Assembly (NCBI GenBank): GCA_963377175.1
Contig: CAUJNA010001458.1
Location: 429,609 to 493,608, forward strand
Direction: 5' to 3'
DNA length: 64,000 nucleotides
Origin: Effrenium voratum
Taxonomy: Eukaryota; Sar; Dinophyceae; Suessiales; Symbiodiniaceae
A program made the translations under genes and the position numbers. The notes beneath the pieces are model-generated. The model made no database searches, was not told the origin of the DNA, and was given only the letters and a program-made list of their open reading frames with translations. Of this stretch, positions 55,649 through 64,000 are shown in pieces (positions within the stretch are counted from its first letter, which is position 1; each line of letters begins with the position of its first letter).

Positions 55649-55754
55649 GCTTTATACATGCCGGGTGGGCCCTGAGAACGAATTTGGAGGGAGGCCTTGC
55701 GAATCGGTGGGTGTCCATGTTGAGAGAGGCGGGGAGGCCAACGGAGGGCTCCAA
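55645..55754 (-). CDS. candidate exon upstream of an introner-like element
   Basis: The frame ending in phase 2 at AAGCCTAG|GTCCAG reads PSVGLPASLNMDTHRFARPP and SKFVLRAHPACIKP. The phase-0 frame (ALAPSLGALRWPPRLSQHGH...) ends in the TAG of the element and is also protein-like, so the terminal-exon alternative cannot be dismissed. The 5-prime border is not fixed. Confidence 0.4.
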
Positions 55755-55877
55755 GACTCGGGGCCAAGGCCTTTTGGTCTCTCCGGAAGGCCCTGGTCAG
55801 TGTTCCATGCCGCAAGGAGAATGGCTGAGAAAGCGGGCACCGAGTCAAAGTGTCAAGGTCCGGCCTTCCAAAGATGG

Positions 55878-55884
<7 letters not shown>

Positions 55885-55910
<26 letters not shown>

Positions 55911-55911
55911 A
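55885..55911 (+). repeat. (GA)n microsatellite
   Basis: About thirteen GA dinucleotides. Confidence 0.95.
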
Positions 55912-55919
55912 TGTGATCT

Positions 55920-57350
55920 TATCATTGCTTTTAAGCGTGTAGGTCCGCCAAGGAGTTGCAGCAAAACTTGCAATATTGGCCATTGCCATCCTCTTCCAGC
56001 TGATGCTTGCGCCACGGGCGATTTGATAACGAGTGCCTATGGAAAATGACGAACCGCGCACAAATCTTGTCACGGAGGTGTGTAGCAGGGTCCGTGCTAC
56101 TGTATGTAACGAGCAAAAGGGGCGCGACACTTCCACAGCTCCAGCTCGAAAGGCGCGACCTTTCCGCAGCGCAGCAGCACAGTGCATTTCCCCTGCAAGT
56201 CGCAACTCTTCTGTGCAAGCGCAGAATGCAAAGTGCACCTCCACAGCTCTAGCTCAAAGGTAGCCTGGTCAGGTCAAAAAAAGGGTTGCTGGACCTGGGT
56301 GATTTGGGCTGGGGTTGGGTAGTGAGGGTAATTCACGACTATGCAGCGAGGTAACTAGTGAGTTATAGCACAAAGAGAATGCTTCTGGCCGCTCCCTGCC
56401 ACCTGTTCCAACTGGTCTTGTTCTGAACTGCCCCGCGAAAGCATGCTCAAATGTCTGCTCTGCAAGCACGCTTGGAAAATTATGCTCGTATGCAACGAGG
56501 GGGCATACAACCAGTCAGACGGATTTGCTAATGCAAGTTCATGTACTTAACGAAGGTATGCAACGAGGGGTGATTACGTGAGAGAAACGAGCCAGTGGGC
56601 CTTGTTAACTGCATAGGTATGACACGGGGCATGTAACACATGTCCGCGGCTCTGTCACCCCTCAAAAACATGCCCTCATTGGATGTTAGCTTTGCCTTGA
56701 CAACCCTTGGAGGGTGCTGGTTGTTTGTTTCGCATCCCACGACTGTTTTGTCGATTGATGACAAAGCAGAATGCAGATGTGCAACGCCCACTCGCGTCAA
56801 GAACTGAACCATCCACCACTCTGATCTGCCGAATCCAAATGAACAGATTGCCAAAGGACGAAAAAACACCTGAAAACCCAATCTGGCCCAAGAGGAATGT
56901 CTTTTTTTTGGGCAAGTTCTCGGAGCGTTTCAGGTAGGTCCTGTTGCCATGAGCCGCTGTGATTTGAGCCGCTGGCTTCGATTTCAGTCACTCTCATGGC
57001 CCGAAGCGCTTGGCAATTTTGATAGCAACCTCACCGAGGTGGGGTGACCTTGGCATCCTTTTTCCGAAAAGGCAACCAATCCGATTCGCCAACTGGAACC
57101 AACCTATCTGCTCAGCAAGAGACCCCCCTCAGCGAGGGATTCTTCGCAGGCTTGGCTTTTTTAGCTGGTCTGGTAGTTTAATCTTATTGTTTTCAGCAAT
57201 GTCCCTAAGACGTGCAAGGCGGTCAGGTCTTCTTTCTTAACACAAGTTGCCACTGGGCATGCGTGTTTTTCTTCCCTTTGAAATCCCTCACCTCCAGACA
57301 CGGGCCCTGGCCCTTCCTCCGTGGATGGCAAGCACTTCGGGAATGACCTT
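55920..57350. other. no supported gene
   Basis: A long minus frame (to 56244) overlaps the GA run and is not trusted. No other feature is seen. Confidence 0.4.
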
Positions 57351-57355
57351 CTCAC

Positions 57356-57417
57356 CTCATGAGCTATGAACATTTCTCCATCCGGTTTCCACTGTGCAAT
57401 AGGGGTTTGGACACCCT
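57356..57417 (-). CDS. candidate internal exon, unknown protein
   Basis: Acceptor TTGCCTCCCACTGTACAG| and donor GCTCATGAG|GTGAGAAGG, both strong. Reads GVQTPIAQWKPDGEMFIAHE with a two-base split codon at the start and phase 0 at the end. The frame stays open on both sides (134 codons in all), so retention or a larger exon is possible. Confidence 0.5.
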
Positions 57418-57581
57418 CTGTACAGTGGGAGGCAACATGAAACAAGACTCGGCGCATTGAGTGGAAGAGCGGGATACCCCCCCCCCCAATTACCACCAAA
57501 TGGCCCTGATTCTCCCCAACTCTGGGTGCGCCAAACACTCCCAAAAAAAGAATGGATGCCCCCAAATACTACTCCGCCCCC

Positions 57582-57683
57582 TCCCCCAAATTCCCCCCCG
57601 CCCCCTCCCCAACCCCCGCCCCCTCCCCAACCCCCCCCCCCAACCCCCCAACCCCCCGCCCCCCAACCCCCCCCCCCCCCCCC
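57582..57683 (+). repeat. poly-C tract (G-quadruplex-capable on the minus strand)
   Basis: Runs of five or more C separated by AA, G or T on the plus strand, ending in a run of about 20 C. On the complementary strand these are tandem G5+ tracts. Confidence 0.95.
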
Positions 57684-57847
57684 GATGCACTGGATGCATG
57701 CCCACATAACCCTGATGGATCTGACGCAACTTGGGCGCGCCGGCCGGAAGTCGCGCGTGCAGTTGGCGCCGGCAGGGCCCTCCTCGCCCCACAGTGCGGT
57801 GGGAAAAACCTCCTGAGGCGTGAGGCGGAGCTGAAGCAAATGTATGG
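57684..57847. other. exon-like island next to an introner-like element
   Basis: The plus strand reads DATWARRPEVARAVGAGRAL and LAPQCGGKNLLRREAELKQ up to the element donor; the minus strand after ACGCCTCAG| reads EVFPTALWGEEGPAGANCTR. Both are plausible. The plus reading places the element at 57848 in sense orientation. Confidence 0.4.
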
Positions 57848-57937
57848 GTATGGGTCAAAATTAAACCAGGGGACCACAGGTTTTAGTCATTGTTTCCATT
57901 TACCAGGGTGCCATTTTGGGTACCTATGTTTGACCAG
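57848..57937 (+). mobile_element. GGGTCAAAA-family TIR element, copy 4
   Basis: Starts GTATGGGTCAAAATTAAACC and ends TATGTTTGACCAG, a 90-bp GT...AG segment. Core CAGGGGACCACAGG, TTTTAGTCATTGTTTCCATT and CCAGGGTGCC matches the family. The right end has lost CA from GACCCACAG. Confidence 0.8.
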
Positions 57938-58659
57938 CCACATGTAGACCCTACACGTTTGAGAGTCAAGCCCAGCATTTCTCTACGTCACTTGTCAAAA
58001 ACCACTGCTCTTGTCTAAAACGTCACCACTGTGCCGACGAAGAAATTTCACATGACCCGGAAGAGTCGCCAGACCATAACACAGCCTCGTCCCGGTTTTG
58101 AGATATCTTTTTTTGTTTTTTTGTTTTTTTTTCTCTCTCCCCCCCCCCTGGCATGGCTCTGTGCAACAAGGGTGTGTTGATGGAAGGAATCCTATGAAGG
58201 AACCCTCTTGACTCAATTGAGCAGTTCCCTGCTAGCTCTGGAATCTGAAATATATGAGGTACTGCCCCTAGCTATCTTAGAATCCAATTCAAATATGATA
58301 CTCACATGTATGCGCTTGCATAACGTGGGTCAAAACTACCCAAAATGGCGCAACGGAGTTCCTGTTGGTGTCCCCTAAAGACCACCAAAAAAGGTACCAG
58401 ACAACAAAAACGCATATAGGGCAAGGGCTATTCTCATCTCCAGTTGTGCCCTGACTGGAAACCCATCCCTGCTTTAGGCTAGCGCGTTTAGTATCATAGA
58501 GCAGTGGCGGGGCACTGGCCAAACCTATTCAGGTTGTGCTCAAGTTCATATCTGCAGGTGCGATGCACTTGTTGGTTTTCCCAAGGTAGCAGCGCGGCGA
58601 TTTGGAGGTGTCTTAAACTGACGAACATACCTCTACATAGCTATACCTCAACATTGTGG

Positions 58660-58730
58660 CTAGGTTCTCCAGTGGAGAGGTTGGAATAAGGTTACCCTTT
58701 TTCTGTCGTCTATTATTCTAGTGGACCTAG
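58660..58730. mobile_element. CTAGGTCC-family TIR element, internally deleted
   Basis: 71 bp with ends CTAGGTTCTCCAGTGGAGAGG and TCTAGTGGACCTAG; flanks GTGG / TTGG. The CCCTCCC half of the body is gone. Confidence 0.85.
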
Positions 58731-58960
58731 TTGGTAACCTCAGCATACCTCAACCGCAACCAGGAACGCCGGCCGGCGCCGCTGCACAGCATTTTTCTGC
58801 TCTCGTCCCCGACAGCTCCGCGCGCCCCGCGAGCGGGTTCGAAGGCCATTTTGGCAACCGGGCTCGGGGGCGCGTTTTTCTTTCGCGACCAAATACTCTC
58901 GGAGCTGTGCTCCTCGCAACGATAATGCAAAAACCCCTACAGCCGCCACCAGAAACCAAG
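58731..58960. other. GC-rich exon-like island abutting an element
   Basis: Starts exactly at the element end. Plus frames read NLSIPQPQPGTPAGAAAQHF and SKAILATGLGGAFFFRDQIL; a minus frame reads MAFEPARGARGAVGDESRKM and stops in the element's TAG. Probably coding, but strand and frame are undecided. Confidence 0.4.
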
Positions 58961-59240
58961 GAGACTGCGGATTCCACGCAGTGCTGTGCCCCTAGTCATT
59001 GAGAACCTGATGTGTTGGTGGCTGAACAAGCCAAGCCTCATACTTTACAGCGTGGAGTAGAACACCCAAAGGAGCAATCCGCTTTGGACCCCACCTGGTA
59101 ATGCCTTTCCTGTCTCCCCTTGCAAGGTATCCCTGGGATGTGAAGCTTTGTCAATCGGATTTACCTTCAGCAGAAACCCAACTTCAGATTCTCTTGAACC
59201 CACCAAATCCTCTCCTCATATCATCTTTGATCTACTTGAC

Positions 59241-59357
59241 AGGACTGGACATCATAGCGTGACCTTCCGGGGCCTCGCTGAAACCGATTTTGTGGAAAGC
59301 CAAAAGGTGGACAGCTTCGGGGAGCAAACCACCCGCGTGGCAAAACGAAGGCCGTAA
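59241..59357 (+). CDS. possible exon, plus strand
   Basis: After CTACTTGACAG| the plus strand reads TGHHSVTFRGLAETDFVESQ and KVDSFGEQTTRVAKRR before a stop. The minus strand over the same bases is weaker. Confidence 0.35.
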   Translation, partial: RTGHHSVTFRGLAETDFVESQKVDSFGEQTTRVAKRRP

Positions 59358-60070
59358 GAAGGCCGTAAGAAAACCATCCCGGAACGGAACCTTGATTGCA
59401 GGTCTCTGAAGCGGCTCTCCGTGGCCGAAATTGCGACCAATGCGAATTAATGCCGGCTGCCAATTGCTACCAGCAAACGAGAGCGTGGCTCAAAATGAGG
59501 CAGCCGCCCATCCGGGAGATCGTTACTGGACACCTTCCCCTTACTGGACGCATTCTAAGGATCACGAACCTGGGCTTCCAGAGTACACACACCCTTTTCT
59601 AAGGGACTGACACGCCCGAGAAACCACGGGATAGTAGCTACTCAAAAGCTGCCCCGCGGGGCTTTTTACCCATCCGGACAGCCTCACGAAGCCCTGAACA
59701 TCTGGAAGCCCTTGAACGCATCCCAATTCTGGAGGAATCCCCTGACTCCGACCCTTTGAACATATTCCCAGGTTCCCTTCTGCTGGGCCTTACTTGGACA
59801 TGGCAAAAGAACAAGGAGCTCAATAGCGTTGGACCTCAAACAGATCTCAGAGATTCAGATACGAGCCCAAGATATCGTTCTTCTGTGCCAAGCAATGATT
59901 GCGTCCCATGTCACAAGCCCAAAGTATATACTGGCCCAAGAAAAAAATGCAAGATTGTTCACAAGAGGTCCCTACAGACCGGATGCGCAACAACTTGCGT
60001 TCAGCTTCTCGGCCTCTCGGGGGGCACCCTGTGCGTTTGTGGCAAGGGGGACTATCCCTGAACCTTCTAC

Positions 60071-60126
60071 CCAGGTTCTGAGTGTGGCTCATATTGAAAA
60101 AGGGGGCTGGGTGCCCTTTGATTAAA
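60071..60126 (-). CDS. exon directly after an introner-like element
   Basis: Starts at GGACCTAG| in phase 0 with the upstream exon, reads FNQRAPSPLFQYEPHSEP and leaves GG at the donor CCTGG|GTAGAA. Short, but both borders and phase agree. Confidence 0.5.
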
Positions 60127-60237
60127 CTAGGTCCTCCAGATTTTAGAGGTTAGAATAAGCTGGTACCCGATTTTTTTTCTGGACGTCTATTTTAGTAGAG
60201 AAACCCTCCCAGCCAAAAAAGGGGTGAGAAAGGGTAC
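60127..60237 (-). mobile_element. CTAGGTCC-family TIR element, right end replaced
   Basis: Left end CTAGGTCCTCCAGATTTTAGAGG and the full family interior (TCTATTTTAGTAGAG, AACCCTCCC, GGGTGAGAAAGGGTAC) are present, but the expected GGGGGACCTAG is replaced. The string CTGGGTGCCCTTTG occurs on both flanks (60107 and 60240). As a minus-strand intron it runs GTACCC...CCTAG, 111 bp. Confidence 0.85.
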
Positions 60238-60448
60238 GACTGGGTGCCCTTTGCTTCGTTGGGCTGCTGCCACCCCATTTCGAGCCACTGGCATCCTGCG
60301 CAAAGGTCCCCGGTTCCACGCGGGAGCCCCCGGCCAGGCAACTGTGGCGTCGACGTCTTGACACAACCTGCTGCGAAACACATCAGCTCCCCTCCATTTG
60401 GTGGAGCCCGGTTTGGGGGGTTTGGGGGTGGAGCGGTTGTCCATGCCT
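60238..60448 (-). CDS. internal exon, 70 codons, unknown protein
   Basis: Acceptor AGGCGTTTTCTGTAG| and donor GGGCACCCAGTC|GTACCC. Reads GMDNRSTPKPPKPGSTKWRG, ADVFRSRLCQDVDATVAWPG, APAWNRGPLRRMPVARNGVA, AAQRSKGHPV, ending in phase 0. Basic, Pro/Arg-rich first and last thirds flank a more globular centre. Another long minus frame overlaps it, but this one has the better borders and joins the next exon. No domain is recognised. Confidence 0.6.
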
Positions 60449-60892
60449 CTACAGAAAACGCCTTCAAGTTCCCCGAGCCAATCCAAACCACTACGGGTGA
60501 ACAAAAGGGCCTGGAACAAAACAAGCTAGCCATCAGCTTTTGGTTCCCTTTGGGTAAAATAGTTTTCCTTTTTTTCTGGGCTATTTGGCACCCATGAATG
60601 GACCAACCTTGGCCAAAAGTGATCAAAGGGCTGTTATTTACCCCTGTGCCATTGCACCACGCAAATAAAGGGCCTAGCCGAAAGCAGGGATGGATTTCCA
60701 GTGAGGGCACAACTGGAGATGATAATAGCGTGCGCTTCTTCATTTTTTGAGTGGAAACTCAAGTTGAACTTTGTTTGCGTAATGTGTGTTTAAATGTCAG
60801 CTGAATTGTAAAGAAATTCGGTTGGAAAGAACATATTGTAAACAGACTATCAATTAGAATGGACCTATTCTAATTCTAAAGGGAATCTTCGC

Positions 60893-63232
60893 TTTTGTCC
60901 TTCCCCACCAAAAATGTCCACCCTACTGGCTCTAAGATCCTGTCCGGCGGGCCTTGAAATTTTGGGGTTCGTCGGCGTCCAGCTCCATAGGCCCCGTAAA
61001 TGCGCTGAGCGAAACTCACCAAAATAGTCTTTTGGTCCGAAAATCCTGCTGGCCAAGCCTGTCTGACCTGTCTGAGACTAGCCTACAAGCAGCGCAGTCC
61101 GGCCTAATTTGAGACTTGCCCAACCAGCAACCCACGCCCAGCCCACATCAGACAAACCAGCCCTGGCATACTCACATGTCTGAGGCTAGCCTCTGGCCCA
61201 AGGCCCAACCCAATATCTGAGACTCGCCTCAGGCGCAGCCCAAACCACCAACAAACCACCAACAAACCACCAACAAAGCACCAACAAACCACCAACACAC
61301 CACCAACAAACCACCAACAAACCACCAACAAACCACCAACAAACCACCAACAAACCAACCACAAACCAGCAACAAACCAACAACAAACCAACAACAAACC
61401 AACAACAAACCACCAACAAACCACCAACAAACCACCAACAAACCACCAACAAACCACCAACAAACCACCAACAAACCACCAACAAACCAACCACAAACCA
61501 GCAACAAACCAACAACAAACCACAAACAAACCACCAACAAACCACCAACAAACCACCAACAAACCCACAACAAACCAACAACAAACCACCAACAAACCAA
61601 CAACAAATCACCAACAAACCACCAACAAACCACCAACAAACCACCAACAAACCACCAACAAACCAACCACAAACCACCAACAAACCAACAACAAACCACC
61701 AACAAACCACCAACAAACCACAAACAAACCACCAACAAACCACAAACAAACCACCAACAAACCACCAACAAACCACCAACAAACCACCAACAAACCAACA
61801 ACAAACCACCAACAAACCAACAACAAACCAACAACAAACCAACAACAAACCACCAACAAACCACAAACAAACCACCAACAAACCACCAACAAACCAACAA
61901 CAAACCACCAACAAACCAACAACAAACCACCAACAAACCAACAACAAACCAACAACAAACCACAAACAAACCACCAACAAACCACCAACAAACCACCAAC
62001 AAACCACCAACAAACCACCAACAAACCAACAACAAACCAAACCAACCAAACAAACCAAACAACAAACCACCAACACCAACAAACAACAACAAACCACCAC
62101 CAACAAACCAAACCAACAAACCACCCAACAACAAACCAACAACAAACCAACCAAAACCACCAACAAACCACCAACAAACCACCAACAAACCACCACCAAA
62201 CCACCAACAAACAAAACAACAACCAACACCAACAAACCAACAACAAACCAACAACAAACCAACAACAAACCACCAACAAACCACCAACAAACCAACAACA
62301 CACACACCAACAAACCACCAACAAACCACCAACAAACCAACAACAAACCCCAACAAACCAACAACAAACCAACAAACCAAACAACAAACAAACCACCAAC
62401 AAACCCACCAAACCAAACCAACAACAAACCACCAACAAACCAACAACAAACCACCAACAAACCACCAACAAACCACCAACAAACCACCAACAAACCAACA
62501 ACAAACCACCAACAAACCAAACAAACAAACCACCAACAAACCAACAACAAACAACAACAACACCAACAAACCACCAACAAAACAACAAACCACCAACAAA
62601 CTACCAACAAACCAACAACAAACCACCAACCACCAACAAACCACCAACAAACCACCAACAAACCAACAACAAACCACCAACAAACCACCAACAAACCAAC
62701 AACAAACCACCAACAAACCACCAACAAACCACCAACAAACCAACAACAAACCACCAACAAACCAACAACAAACCACCAACAAACCACCAACAAACCACCA
62801 ACAAACCAACAGCAAACCACCAACAAACCAACAACAAACCAACAACAAACCAACAACAAACCACCAACAAACCACCAACAAACCACCAACAAACCACCAA
62901 CAAACCACCAACAAACCACCAACAAACCAACAACAAACCAGCAACAAACCAACAACAAACCACCAACAAACCAACAACAAACCACCAACAAACCAACAAC
63001 AACCAGCAACCACCCAAGGCGCCCTCCAGCCCAGGCCCTCCAGCCCAGCTCGCCCTGTCCTGTGCATCGCCTTGCCCTTGCCTCGGGCATTCCTGCCAGC
63101 GCATGACATCAAGTGGTCCTACGCCAGAACCTGTCCATGCCTGAATCGCCACTTGACCAGCCCTGCTGCTTGCAGTCGAACCACAGACACTGTGCGCTCG
63201 GCTTGGCCGAGGCGGGCAACGCGCAGCGTTTA
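60893..63232. repeat. GC-rich composite repeat, copy 3, expanded
   Basis: Left part carries CTAAGATCCTGTCCGGCGGG, GACCTGTCTGAGACTAGCCT and CAACCAGCAACCCACGCCCA; the right part carries TGTGCATCGCCTTGCCCTTG, CCTGTCCATGCCTGAATCGC and the GGCGGGCAACGCGCAGCGTT TACAA tail, as in copy 1. Between them an 11-bp minisatellite has grown. It is flanked on both sides by AT-rich sequence, so it may have inserted into the AT-rich repeat. Confidence 0.8.
61247..63005 (+). repeat. 11-bp minisatellite AAACCACCAAC, ~1.75 kb
   Basis: About 160 units of AAACCACCAAC or AAACCAACAAC, nearly free of G and T on the plus strand. All six frames are open because stops need T on one strand or A on the other. The 183-634 codon minus frames (GLLVVCWWFVG repeats) are therefore artefacts. 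The unit resembles the CCAACCAGCAACCCACC motif of the surrounding repeat, its likely seed. Confidence 0.97.
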
Positions 63233-63239
63233 CAACTAC

Positions 63240-64000
63240 GGTTCAACTTTATTTTAATTGCAATGTTCTATTGGGAAAGGATGTACATCTAAATTCTAAA
63301 TGTAAGATGTAATTCCCAGTAGGATTCCGATCAAGTATTTCCTTATTGAATCCTATTGAATTCCTATTCAAATCCACACTGATTTTTAGAGAGTTGCCAT
63401 TGGTGGAGACGTGAATTGAGTACGACAAACGCTACAAAACACTGTGTTTTACTGTGTTTTCTGACCATGGTAGTTCTGGGGCTAGTCAACACAAAAAAGA
63501 CCTCTGAATTCTTTCCTGCTCAAATCTACTTAATATCTTTACCAAATTCTACCCAATACTGCAATTAACTAGAAATTATAAGGAACGACTCCAATCAAAA
63601 TGTATAATTTGAATTAGACTTTCAATTATGATTAATCTATTTCAATATAACTGTTACACGGGAAATCCTTTTCCAATAGAATTGTCCTTACACATCAGTA
63701 AGCATCTAAACAACATGTATTAAACATCCAAGTTATTTCCTTACGAATTCTACTCAATATATTTATCAAGTTCTACTTAATTCCTATCTCACATTAAACA
63801 TAATTTAATAAGGAAACAATCCAAACATAAGTATTGGTTTAAAGTAGAACTTAAATAATATTTCTTCTATTTCAAAATGGATGCTACACAGGATTGCCTG
63901 TCCAATAGAATTGTCTTTGCAGATCAGTAGGCATTTGAACAGCTTCACAATTTTGGGACCTCTAACTTCTTTCTTATGAACTCTACTTAATAGATTTATC
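63240..64000. repeat. AT-rich repeat block, extends past the window
   Basis: Degenerate ~228-bp units: TCCAATAGAATTGTC(C/T)TT followed by ATCAGTA(A/G)GCAT at 63675 and 63903, and TCTACT(C/T)AATA(T/G)ATTTATC at 63751 and 63985. Shared with 5260-5620. No coding frame. Confidence 0.8.

Noticed and set aside
58731..58930. Minus-strand reading ending in TAG at the element border as proof of a terminal exon
   Set aside because: Two plus frames over the same bases are equally open, so neither strand nor stop can be asserted.
61186..63112. Very long minus-strand open frames (634 and 627 codons) encoding a Gly/Leu/Val/Cys/Trp repeat
   Set aside because: They come from an A/C-only minisatellite that cannot contain stops; all three minus frames are equally open and no start or flanking coding context exists.
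1..64000. Autonomous transposon or retroelement proteins (reverse transcriptase, integrase, DDE transposase)
   Set aside because: I looked for conserved motif strings such as YxDD-type cores in the long open frames and saw none; all mobile elements found are short and non-coding.

Overview
This window is a stretch of nuclear DNA from a microbial eukaryote, most likely an alga with a large repeat-rich genome. There is no bacterial-style gene packing, no rRNA or tRNA gene and no CRISPR array that I can recognise. Coding sequence appears as short GC-rich islands of about 50-250 bp bounded by AG| acceptors and |GT donors, separated by roughly 0.1-2 kb of intron or intergenic DNA. A glycine/lysine-rich GKGKGGKGGKGK stretch, many short exons, many simple repeats and intron-like TIR elements would fit a dinoflagellate, but this is an inference; I found no convincing spliced-leader relic and no identifiable marker gene. 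Because islands are GC-rich, several frames are often open, so many exon calls below are tentative.

Layout: 1-16.3 kb holds scattered exons (almost all minus strand), including one with a clear putative-Ig (He_PIG-like) motif, plus small TIR elements and microsatellites. 16.3-22.35 kb is one long satellite of about 80 copies of a 74-bp unit with higher-order structure. 23-46 kb is a gene-bearing region in which nearly all the best exons read on the minus strand; chains of phase-compatible exons are seen at 44.8-43.4 kb, 40.7-40.3 kb and 36.0-35.2 kb, and terminal exons with stops at 45.73, 40.32, 36.73, 31.31 and 30.61 kb suggest several consecutive minus-strand genes. 46.8-63.2 kb carries three copies of a GC-rich composite repeat; in the last copy a CCA/CAA-rich motif has expanded to a 1.75-kb 11-bp minisatellite made almost only of A and C on the plus strand. 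The right edge is an AT-rich repeat also seen at 5.3 kb.

The most interesting system is a set of short (about 70-120 bp) terminal-inverted-repeat elements that behave like introners. One family has ends CTAGGTCC...GGACCTAG (nine copies, three with exact 4-bp flanking duplications AAGA, CCAA, GCTT); another ends in GTGTGGGTCAAAA...TTTTGACCCACAG (four copies). In several places an open, protein-like frame runs exactly up to one end and resumes at the other end in a compatible phase, with the element itself supplying the GT donor and the AG acceptor. No transposase or reverse transcriptase gene was recognised in the window.
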